Of a stretch of 47,730 nucleotides of DNA, positions 40,961 through 47,730 are shown piece after piece (positions within the stretch are counted from its first letter, which is position 1; every line of letters starts with the position of its first letter). The notes under the pieces were generated by a model. That model was not told the DNA's origin. It ran no database searches and saw only the letters and a list, made by a program, of their open reading frames with translations. The stretch spans positions 1 to 47,730 of the forward strand of contig SVEB01000021.1 of the NCBI GenBank assembly GCA_015057635.1, given 5' to 3'. The translations under genes and the position numbers were made by a program. Origin of the DNA: Lachnospiraceae bacterium (GTDB lineage Bacteria > Bacillota > Clostridia > Lachnospirales > Lachnospiraceae).

Positions 40961-43264
40961 CTACTCTACCCCTTTTAATGATGATACCATATCAATTTTC
41001 TTTAACTTTCCGGAAAATACATAGTTTACCGTAAGTGATATAGCCATTGTAAACAATATACTAATCAGAATCGAACGCAGGCTAAAAACCAGCTGCAGAT
41101 CGAATTCATTTCCCATGGATGCCATAATTGTCTTTAAAATGTACTTACCGAAGTAGTACCCAGGGAGCAGTCCAAGTAAGGTCAGCCATGTGTTTTGGAA
41201 AAGTAGTAATCTACGAAGCTTACCAGCCTGAAAACCAATTACTTTTAACGTTGCCAGTTCACGTTCTTTTTCTGCAAGACTTAGTACTCCAAGATTATAT
41301 AGGACAACAATTGCTAATAAGGCTGCTGCAATACATAAAACTCCAATTAATAGATACATGGTTTCTAACATCGATTCAATTGCTGATCTGCTGTCACTTA
41401 TGTTATCGATTGTTGTTACTCCCGAAAGGTTTTCTTGTTTTTCCTGCAAAGATAAGATCTCAGTAGGATTGAATGTATACCCTAACTTTTCAAAGGCACC
41501 GATGGACATGGTTGCTGTCTGTTCTGCAGGATCTCGATAAAGACCGGTGACGGTTTCTTCTGCCCAATGGCTGTCTCCATAGATATGAAAACGAACCTGA
41601 TCTCCAACGCCTACGCCTAACTGATCTGCAATCTTCTTGGTTATGCAGATTCCTTCCTTCGGTAATTGCATCTCCTTCCATGACATATCCAGATAACGAA
41701 TCATTGAGATATCATCTACAACATTTAACTCAGTAGTTACCTTATTTGTTCCATACTTGAGTTCTATTGCTGATGTCATCACATATTCTCCATCAATCAT
41801 TTGCTTTACGTTATCTTTTTGCTCCATCGTGGCTGTTTTGGCAAAGGTATACTTATTTTGATACTTACAGATATCATCATACTTCGTAGAAATTAATCCA
41901 TTAAACAAATCCAAACATGCAAAGCCGCAGACTAATAATCCCATACAGCCTGCGACACCAACGATCGCCATCATAGACCGAACCTTGCTTCGTATAATAT
42001 CACGTAGATTCCATTGTGTCGTAAAACTTCTGCGTTTCCAGAAATCAGTTCTCTCTAAAGGTGTCAACTTCGCAGTTTTAGGAGCTTTTGGACGAAGAAC
42101 GGATGCAGGCACTTCTCTTAATATTTTAAGACATGCTGCAAAAGTAATCAGTGTCGCTAACAATACGCAGACTAAAATAACAAGGATTGAATCGTATGGA
42201 AATGCTGCTTCCCATACCGGTAAAGAAAATGTTGTTTTCATGACGGTATGAAACATAGGAGGTAAAATCAATGGGCCGGTAATTGCGCCAAGCATACCAC
42301 CAATAAACGTAAGTACTATGCCATATAAAAGGTAGTGCTTCATGATACGGCCTTTTTTAAATCCGACTGCCTTCAAGATACCAATTTGTGTTCTTTGATT
42401 GTCTACCAATCGAGTCATTGTTGTCATAATCGTCAACAGAACAATTGCTATGAATGCAATCGGAAATACGGTGGTCATAGATTCCCGTTCGGTGATCTCA
42501 TTATTAAAAACAACATCACTTGTAAAATTCTCTCGTGATAAAAAAACACTTAGTCCTGCACTTTGCGTTTCTGCATTTTCAGGAAGTAATTCGTAAAGTT
42601 TATCTTCGAACTGAGCGAAATTCGTTTCTTCTGCATTCTTGAGTGTCAGTATGATCTCATTGTGCAATTTTGGGATATATTCCGGCAAAGCATTCTCAGA
42701 CAAATAAGCAAATGCAGACATATAGTGATCCGGCAGCATATTCGCACAAGTCTTGTAAACATACTCCGGACTATAAACCAAGCCTTTAATTTCTTTGGTA
42801 AGTTCAATTGTTGAAATAGAAAAGGTTAAGGAATCAGCTACTGCTAACTCTCTTTTCTTTGCAAATTCATAATCTAACCAGATTCCATCACCATCATGGC
42901 TGTCAAATGGTGCACCTTCGACCACATAGACCTGATTTACATCATTCTCACTTTGGAAGTAAACCTTCATGGTCGGCTGTTTTTCCAGTTGGACTGTAAC
43001 ATCACAGGATAATCGAAGCTGCGCCCGCTCCACCTCATCTAACTGTTCTACTTTAGATTCATCTTCATATGTAAAATTCGCGCTATAGAGCCATACATTT
43101 GCGAAATGAGTATTATCATAATATTTTTTTAACTGTTTTTTATACCCGGCCGTCTCACTGCCAAGTCCTGCATATATAAATAATGCTAAAAAGGACATAA
43201 GAAAAATGGAAATGAACTGTGCTTTATGAATCTTCATATCACGAATCATTTTCTTCATTAACAT
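40961..43264 (-). CDS. ABC transporter permease with two FtsX domains
   Basis: The 767-aa protein has a short cytoplasmic start (MIRDMKIHKAQFISIFLMSF), a large external domain at about 45-255, three spans at about 265-380 forming the first FtsX unit, a span at about 435-455, a second external domain, and a C-terminal FtsX unit (YLLIGVLCIAAALLAIVVLYNLG; ELATLKVIGFQAGKLRRLL). This is the layout of macrolide-exporter/lipoprotein-type permeases in which one chain carries both FtsX units. Its start overlaps the ATPase stop by one base, so the two are coupled. It likely exports or extracts a hydrophobic compound or lipopeptide. Confidence 0.9.
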   Translation of the reverse strand: MLMKKMIRDMKIHKAQFISIFLMSFLALFIYAGLGSETAGYKKQLKKYYDNTHFANVWLYSANFTYEDESKVEQLDEVERAQLRLSCDVTVQLEKQPTMKVYFQSENDVNQVYVVEGAPFDSHDGDGIWLDYEFAKKRELAVADSLTFSISTIELTKEIKGLVYSPEYVYKTCANMLPDHYMSAFAYLSENALPEYIPKLHNEIILTLKNAEETNFAQFEDKLYELLPENAETQSAGLSVFLSRENFTSDVVFNNEITERESMTTVFPIAFIAIVLLTIMTTMTRLVDNQRTQIGILKAVGFKKGRIMKHYLLYGIVLTFIGGMLGAITGPLILPPMFHTVMKTTFSLPVWEAAFPYDSILVILVCVLLATLITFAACLKILREVPASVLRPKAPKTAKLTPLERTDFWKRRSFTTQWNLRDIIRSKVRSMMAIVGVAGCMGLLVCGFACLDLFNGLISTKYDDICKYQNKYTFAKTATMEQKDNVKQMIDGEYVMTSAIELKYGTNKVTTELNVVDDISMIRYLDMSWKEMQLPKEGICITKKIADQLGVGVGDQVRFHIYGDSHWAEETVTGLYRDPAEQTATMSIGAFEKLGYTFNPTEILSLQEKQENLSGVTTIDNISDSRSAIESMLETMYLLIGVLCIAAALLAIVVLYNLGVLSLAEKERELATLKVIGFQAGKLRRLLLFQNTWLTLLGLLPGYYFGKYILKTIMASMGNEFDLQLVFSLRSILISILFTMAISLTVNYVFSGKLKKIDMVSSLKGVE

Positions 43265-43968
43265 TAATAGTTCACCTCACTTATATTCTTCGGATTCTCA
43301 TTCTTCTCAATAGCAACAATTTTCCCATTACGAATACGTATTACTTTATCAGCCGTTTCTGCCAATACCGCATTATGAGTAACAATAATAACCGTTTTAT
43401 GATATTCTCTACTCATTTTCTGTAAAAGTTCCAATACGATAATGCCTGTTTCTGAATCTAGCGCCCCCGTTGGCTCATCGCATAATAACATGGTAGGATT
43501 TTTAGCAATTGCTCTTGCTATAGAAACTCTTTGCTGTTCACCGCCTGATAACTGAGTTGGAAATTTATCCAGATGTTCCTTTAATCCAACGAGAGCTAAT
43601 ACTTCCTTCGCATCCATCGCTGTCTTCTTAATATCCTTCATCAAATTAACATTCTCATATGTCGTTAGCGATGGAATCAAATTATAGAACTGAAATACAA
43701 AACCGACATCTTCTGCACGATAGTCCGTCAATTGATTATCTTTATAATCCGATATCTTTTTACCATTTACAATGATTTCACCATCACTTACGTAATCCAT
43801 ACCACCAAGCAGGTTTAGTATGGTCGATTTTCCTGCTCCAGAAGGACCTAATACAACAACGAATTCTCCTTCCTCAATCGCAAATGAAACATCCTTTACT
43901 GCATATGTTACATTGCTTCCCGTCTGATACGCTTTTGAAACGTTTTTAAATTCAATTACTTTTTTCAT
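43264..43968 (-). CDS. ABC transporter ATPase of the MacB/LolD type
   Basis: This 234-aa ATPase is complete: Walker A VLGPSGAGKSTILN, Q-loop FVFQFYNLIPSLTTYENV, signature LSGGEQQRVSIARAI, Walker B MLLCDEPTGALD and H-loop VIIVTHN. TAGGAGG precedes the ATG. It forms an operon with the FtsX-type permease and is divergent from the TetR gene. Its promoter carries perfect TTGACA and TATAAT boxes flanked by two palindromes, so it is probably strongly expressed when the TetR protein is released. Confidence 0.93.
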   Translation of the reverse strand: MKKVIEFKNVSKAYQTGSNVTYAVKDVSFAIEEGEFVVVLGPSGAGKSTILNLLGGMDYVSDGEIIVNGKKISDYKDNQLTDYRAEDVGFVFQFYNLIPSLTTYENVNLMKDIKKTAMDAKEVLALVGLKEHLDKFPTQLSGGEQQRVSIARAIAKNPTMLLCDEPTGALDSETGIIVLELLQKMSREYHKTVIIVTHNAVLAETADKVIRIRNGKIVAIEKNENPKNISEVNY

Positions 43969-44028
43969 ACTCTACCTCCTATTAACCGCCCTGCGATATC
44001 GATAATCTAATTCAGCGGCAATTGAAAC

Positions 44029-44121
44029 TGAACTTGAAATTTATTTCATGTTTCTTGCCATTATATTCCATATAAGCACGTGTGTCAATATGAACTTGAA
44101 ATTTATTTCATATTTTTTCCT
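44029..44121. promoter_or_regulatory. duplicated TetR-type operator
   Basis: The palindrome TGAAATTTATTTCA occurs at 44035-44048 and 44097-44110, 62 bp apart, each inside a longer direct repeat that begins TGAACTTGAAATTTATTTCA. The first lies just after the start point of the ABC operon; the second lies just upstream of the -35 boxes of both divergent promoters. Confidence 0.8.
44060..44088 (-). promoter_or_regulatory. consensus sigma-A promoter of the ABC ATPase/permease operon
   Basis: On the minus strand TTGACA (44083-44088) and TATAAT (44060-44065) are both perfect and 17 bases apart. Transcription should start near 44052, at the edge of the first palindromic operator. Confidence 0.85.
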
Positions 44122-44149
44122 TGACCTTTTTGCCACGAATGGCTATACT
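44121..44149 (+). promoter_or_regulatory. promoter of the TetR-type gene
   Basis: TTGACC (44121-44126) and TATACT (44144-44149) are 17 bases apart, about 85 bases before the ATG. The second palindromic operator ends 10 bases upstream of the -35. Confidence 0.8.
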
Positions 44150-44232
44150 ATTCAACAGATAATTCCGTACACTGGAAACTACTGTTACATAAGCATTTAT
44201 TGGACTAGAACCGTTCTGATAAAGGAGGATAT

Positions 44233-44838
44233 ATGCAAACTAATAATGTTGTTATTCCACAACAGCCACGCTCTATTGAAAAAAAGAACAAAATCATGGA
44301 TGCTGCTTTTCTTCTATTTACCGAAAAGGGCTACTATAATACAAACACTGCAGAAATAGCAAAACAAGCGGGAGTATCGACTGGTATTCTCTATCGATAC
44401 TTTACTGACAAAAAAGCAATTTATCTGGAAATATATCAATCACGAAGTGAAGAATCCTATCATACGTTACTACAAAAATTGAACTCGCTTAACTCGAAGT
44501 CAGATTTCAACGCTTTTTTATCTGATTGTATCGATTATATTGTCTCAACTCATAATTCTGCGAAATCAATCCACGAAGAATTCGAAGCGCTGGCGCATTA
44601 TGATGCTGATGTTGCAAAGTCATTTCATGGAATCAAAGAACGCGCGATCGCTGATATTGCTTCTTCCCTGAAAAAGCTGCAATTCAATACCAGTCATACC
44701 CATGAAAAGATTCATCTGATCATCGATTTGATTGAGTCCTATTGCCATGAAGTTGTTTATAATAAAGAAGAATGTAAAGATTATAGTTATCTAAAACAAA
44801 CAATCATTGATACCTGTTTGTTTCTATTACAAAGATAA
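44233..44838 (+). CDS. TetR-family transcriptional repressor
   Basis: The 201-aa protein has AAAGGAGG before its ATG. Its N-terminal helix-turn-helix follows the TetR pattern (KIMDAAFLLFTEKGYYNTNT, AEIAKQAGVSTGILYRYFTD, KKAIYLEIYQSR at about 20-75), followed by an all-helical ligand-binding domain. It is divergent from the ABC ATPase/permease operon. The twin palindromes between them are almost certainly its operators, so it should repress both units until it binds the transported compound. Confidence 0.93.
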   Translation: MQTNNVVIPQQPRSIEKKNKIMDAAFLLFTEKGYYNTNTAEIAKQAGVSTGILYRYFTDKKAIYLEIYQSRSEESYHTLLQKLNSLNSKSDFNAFLSDCIDYIVSTHNSAKSIHEEFEALAHYDADVAKSFHGIKERAIADIASSLKKLQFNTSHTHEKIHLIIDLIESYCHEVVYNKEECKDYSYLKQTIIDTCLFLLQR

Positions 44839-44908
44839 TGCTAATTGCATATTTGTTAGAGATAAATCTTATTTATAGCATCAATCTATAAAATTCCACA
44901 ATGCATAA

Positions 44909-44958
44909 AAAAACCTTACCCTGTTCCAATAAATATTGAAACAAAGTAAGGTTTTGTC
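44909..44958. terminator. bidirectional rho-independent terminator
   Basis: AAAACCTTAC and GTAAGGTTTT close a stem that on the minus strand extends to about 23 pairs with wobbles, and it has T runs at both ends. It separates the convergent TetR and chemoreceptor genes. Confidence 0.88.
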
Positions 44959-44974
44959 TTTCACAACTAACATT

Positions 44975-46123
44975 TTAGAGTTTAAATCGATTTACTTCCA
45001 CATTCAACTCTGCAGCTATTTCCTGATTCTCTTCCGCCATCTGTCCGATTTCCTTCAGATTCTTTACCAGATTGACAGTCATCTCTGTCATGTTAAGAAT
45101 CCCTTTTGTACTTTCATCTACAGCTGTATTCACCGCATCGGCGGACTGACGTATTCCATCCATAGTTTCCTGTAACTGCTTGGAATCCTGTGCGAACTTC
45201 TCCATCATATTTGCCATCTTAGAGGCATCCTGGCGATGACTATCACTGGTTTCTACCAGATGATCAAAACCCTTCATCGTGGTAGTATTTACAAATGCCA
45301 GTAATTCAGTAGCTTTTTCCGATAATTCTTCCACTGCCTGAACTACATCCTCACTCACACTATTTATGTGAGTAGCAACTTCTGCTGAGCTTTTAGCAAG
45401 TGCTCCAATTTCATCTGCCACAACTGCAAATCCGCGTCCGGACTCTCCTACTCTGGCTGATTCAATACTTGCGTTTAAAGCAAGCAGATTCGTCTGATTC
45501 GTGATTTCAATAATAGCACTTGCAAGTTTATTGATCTTTTTCACTGCTTTGGATCTTTCAATGGTTTCATTTACGACAGTGATGATATGATTCATTTCCT
45601 CTGCTACCTGACCCTGATCACGAATTGCTTTTTCACGTATCTGACCAGCATTTTCATATATATCTTCTGAAAAATGATTTCCCTCTTTGGAATCCCTGTA
45701 AACTTTCTCGATAAATTGATATACTGCACCAATCGCATCCTTAATCTGATTCAGGGAGGCTGTCGTCTCTTCCATTCCAGCGCTCATTTCCTCCATGACG
45801 TAGGATGCATCCATTATTCTGTTTTGGGAATCTGTTAAATTTAGTGTTACTTTTCCGGAAGATTCATTTAAACGACTAGAATTATTTGAAATACTAAGCA
45901 TGATTTCTCTTATATATGCCAGAAGTGCATTGACATTCCCAGCGATTACTTCCATCTCATCCCCGGATTTTATATCAATGCTCTGTGTTAAATCGCCTTC
46001 ACTATGTACAAGCTCATAGATTTTATCATCAACTGTATGTAATCCACACAGTACTTTACTAATTATTACATTACATATGATCACAGAAGCTAGAATACAA
46101 AGAATACTGATCACAATCGCCAT
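44975..46123 (-). pseudogene. methyl-accepting chemotaxis protein lacking its sensor half
   Basis: From the ATG at 46123 a 382-residue frame gives one membrane span ([20 protein letters not shown]), a HAMP-like linker ([30 protein letters not shown]) and a full cytoplasmic signalling hairpin with [20 protein letters not shown] and [18 protein letters not shown]. Upstream the same frame continues as [20 protein letters not shown], the end of a dCache-type sensor, until a TAA just after the terminator of the next gene. The first membrane helix and nearly all of the external sensor are gone, and the ATG has no ribosome site. A deletion has probably silenced it. Confidence 0.8.
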
Positions 46124-46211
46124 TTTTATATTCTGGTTGATCTTATCCGCAATCAGTTCTGCATTATAATCACATCCTAGGATTGCAACTACTTCTTTTG
46201 ATTCTTAGAAT

Positions 46212-46260
46212 TATACAAAAAAACAGGTCCAGAGCATTACATTCTCTAGTCCTGTTTAAC
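46212..46260 (-). terminator. rho-independent terminator of the DUF1904 gene
   Basis: On the minus strand AAACAGGAC-TAGAG, a loop, CTCT-GGACCTGTTT and a T run form a stem with one mismatch. It begins a few bases after the gene stop and abuts the truncated chemoreceptor. Confidence 0.83.
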
Positions 46261-46266
46261 TGTTAT

Positions 46267-46620
46267 CTAAAAATGTATTCCGTTTTCATAATAGTCCTTT
46301 GGATCAAAGGCGATAAATACTACCGTTACTGTCTCTAATTTCTCTATACCTTTTCTTTCTAACTTATATACCCCTTCTGTAAGAATCTTTGCAACAGCAT
46401 CTTTAACTTCCTGTCCACGATCAAACCATTCCACAAAAATTGTCACTGTATCTTTTAACGCTTTTCCTTCGCTAAAAATTGTGTTATCTGCTACAGTGCC
46501 TATAGAAAAAGTAATCCAATCCGATGGACAATCAAATTCTTTGGATAGACGCTGAGTCAATTCGGCTGATAGTTTCATTACCTCTGATACTTCTAAATGA
46601 TTCACTTTTATATTTGGCAT
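46267..46620 (-). CDS. DUF1904 family protein (tautomerase-like fold)
   Basis: The 117-aa protein begins MPNIKVNHLEVSEVMKLSAE, with a Pro at position 2 as in the tautomerase superfamily, and continues with DWITFSIG, VTIFVEWFDRGQEVKDAVAK and VTVVFIAFDPKDYYENGIHF. These are DUF1904 features. TAGGAG precedes the ATG. Activity and substrate are unknown. It has its own terminator and probably its own promoter. Confidence 0.85.
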   Translation of the reverse strand: MPNIKVNHLEVSEVMKLSAELTQRLSKEFDCPSDWITFSIGTVADNTIFSEGKALKDTVTIFVEWFDRGQEVKDAVAKILTEGVYKLERKGIEKLETVTVVFIAFDPKDYYENGIHF

Positions 46621-46719
46621 ATTCTTTTACTCCTAATATCTGTATACGTAATAAAATGTGTATTATAACAATTTCTAATTCTACACATATTACGAATACT
46701 CTATTATGCGCAAATAGTG

Positions 46720-46741
46720 CTGTCAACTTACTGTCAACTTA
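46720..46741 (-). repeat. tandem 11-bp duplication carrying two TTGACA boxes
   Basis: CTGTCAACTTA is repeated exactly twice, giving two -35-like TTGACA hexamers on the minus strand about 100 bases upstream of the DUF1904 gene. No -10 with perfect spacing is obvious. The rest of the 46621-46825 gap holds nothing else I can name. Confidence 0.5.
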
Positions 46742-46825
46742 TACCTGTCTCTCTCTACAACCTACGATCTAACAATACCATATTTTCTAACTCATATAAG
46801 AGCTGCGCTCTGAATCTCTAGACAT

Positions 46826-46875
46826 CAAAAAAATCCAGGAGAAGGAATATAAAACAATTCTCTCTCCTGGATTTG
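46826..46875 (-). terminator. rho-independent terminator after tsf
   Basis: On the minus strand AAATCCAGGAGA pairs with TCTCCTGGATTT followed by seven T. It lies about 35 bases after the tsf stop codon. Confidence 0.9.
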
Positions 46876-46908
46876 TTTGAGTCTGTATCCTCAAAGCTTA
46901 TGCTTTAA

Positions 46909-47730
46909 TTACATACCCATCTGCTTAGCAACTTCTTCAGCGAAGTTTTCTTCTTTCTTTTCGATACCTTCACCAGTTTCGAAACGAACGAAGCTCTTAA
47001 CTACGATTGGAGCGCCAACTTCTTTAGCTACGCTATCAACGTATTTCTGAACTGTTAAGTCACCATCTTTAACGTATGTCTGGTCAACTAAACAGAATTC
47101 TTTTAATTCTTTGTTTAAACGGCCTTCAACCATTTTTTCAACGATGTTTTCTGGTTTTTTAGCGTTAGCTGGGTCGTTCATAGCCTGTGTCTTTAAGATT
47201 TCTCTTTCATGAGCGATGAATTCTGCAGAAACTTCGTCACGGTTAACGTACTTAGGATTCATAGCTGCGATCTGCATTGCTACGTTTCTAGCACATTCTC
47301 TTGTAGCTTCGTTACGAACAGTTGTTTCAAGTTCAACTAAGATAGCGATCTTTCCACCAGCGTGAACGTAAGATTCAATGAAACCATTTTCAGAAGTAAC
47401 TTTTGCAAATCTTCTGATGTTCATGTTTTCACCGATAATAGCGATCTGAGAAGCTAATTCTTCTTTAACTGTCTTAGTTGTATCTAAAGCCCAAGCTTCA
47501 GCTAAGAAAGCGTCGATATCTGCAGCTGTTGTGTTAACAGCCTGAGCAGCAACTTCTGTTACGAAAGTAACGAATTTGTCGTTCTTAGCTACGAAGTCTG
47601 TTTCAGAGTTAACTTCTACGATAGAAGCTACTTTACCATCTTCGCTTACGTTAGTAGCACAAAGACCTTCTGCTGCGATTCTGCCAGCTTTCTTTTCTGC
47701 TGCTGCAAGTCCTTTTTCTCTTAAGAACTC
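46909..47730 (-). CDS. tsf: translation elongation factor Ts, start outside window
   Basis: The frame is open from the right edge of the window and gives the last 273 residues. It begins EFLREKGLAAAEKKAGRIAA, then shows the EF-Ts core VNSETDFVAKND, which inserts the Asp-Phe pair into EF-Tu to release GDP. Later segments GENMNIRRFAKV, NPKYVNRDEVSAEFIAHERE and KEFCLVDQTYVKD complete the two core subdomains. Codon choice is strongly biased (AAC, TTC, GTA, GCT), as in highly expressed genes and unlike the rest of the window. Bacteria normally place rpsB just upstream, which would be beyond the right edge. A clear terminator follows. Confidence 0.96.
   Translation of the reverse strand, partial: EFLREKGLAAAEKKAGRIAAEGLCATNVSEDGKVASIVEVNSETDFVAKNDKFVTFVTEVAAQAVNTTAADIDAFLAEAWALDTTKTVKEELASQIAIIGENMNIRRFAKVTSENGFIESYVHAGGKIAILVELETTVRNEATRECARNVAMQIAAMNPKYVNRDEVSAEFIAHEREILKTQAMNDPANAKKPENIVEKMVEGRLNKELKEFCLVDQTYVKDGDLTVQKYVDSVAKEVGAPIVVKSFVRFETGEGIEKKEENFAEEVAKQMGM

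Noticed and set aside
1..47730. CRISPR array, tRNA or rRNA genes, intact insertion sequences
   Set aside because: No regularly spaced repeat series, cloverleaf-like gene, rRNA stretch or transposase frame with terminal repeats was recognised by eye; a dedicated search could still find short RNA genes.

Overview
The window looks like a chromosome segment of an anaerobic, low-GC Firmicute, most likely a plant-polysaccharide-using Lachnospiraceae. This is an inference from gene content, AT-rich AGGAGG ribosome sites, frequent TTG/GTG starts, ATPase-less CUT1 sugar importers, AraC regulators and DUF1904/EF-Ts protein types. No species can be named from sequence reading alone.

Region 1 (1-25.7 kb) is a rhamnogalacturonan (pectin) utilisation locus. 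One very long minus-strand operon starts near 19.85 kb and runs out of the left edge. In order it encodes a 973-aa substrate-binding protein fused to two carbohydrate-binding-like domains, two permeases, a beta-propeller/TPR membrane-anchored protein, a YIP1-like membrane protein, a DUF5696-like lipoprotein, a second pair of permeases with a lipoprotein binding protein, an AraC regulator, a GH95 enzyme, a six-hairpin glycosidase-like protein and a GH105 unsaturated rhamnogalacturonyl hydrolase. Divergent from it is a PL4 rhamnogalacturonan lyase without signal peptide. Next come a GH4 alpha-galacturonidase (LplD type), a divergent AraC regulator and a lipoprotein. The logic is import of large rhamnogalacturonan pieces, then intracellular cleavage by lyase, GH105, GH4 and GH95. 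The 20-kb divergent promoter region carries two outward-facing pairs of half-sites, each pair spaced exactly 21 bp, as expected for an AraC-type activator.

Region 2 (26-33 kb) is a minus-strand run of small accessory enzymes: three GNAT acetyltransferases, a SAM methyltransferase, a GrpB-family protein with a damaged start, a chloramphenicol-phosphotransferase-like kinase, a nitroreductase of clearly higher GC, an adenosine-deaminase-like protein and a GT2 glycosyltransferase. A 28-bp repeat and gene remnants suggest turnover by transfer and recombination.

Region 3 (33-41 kb) holds decayed and defence-type genes: a truncated ABC ATPase joined to a membrane-protein piece, a DUF362 protein, a GH43 pseudogene, and a heterodimeric ABC exporter pair divergent from an AraC regulator, with a possible short leader peptide.

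Region 4 (41-45 kb) is a MacB/FtsX-type ABC system divergent from a TetR regulator. Two identical palindromic operators flank two near-consensus promoters. Region 5 (45-47.7 kb) has a chemoreceptor that lost its sensor half, a DUF1904 protein and the start-truncated core gene tsf. No tRNA, rRNA, CRISPR array or intact insertion sequence was seen.
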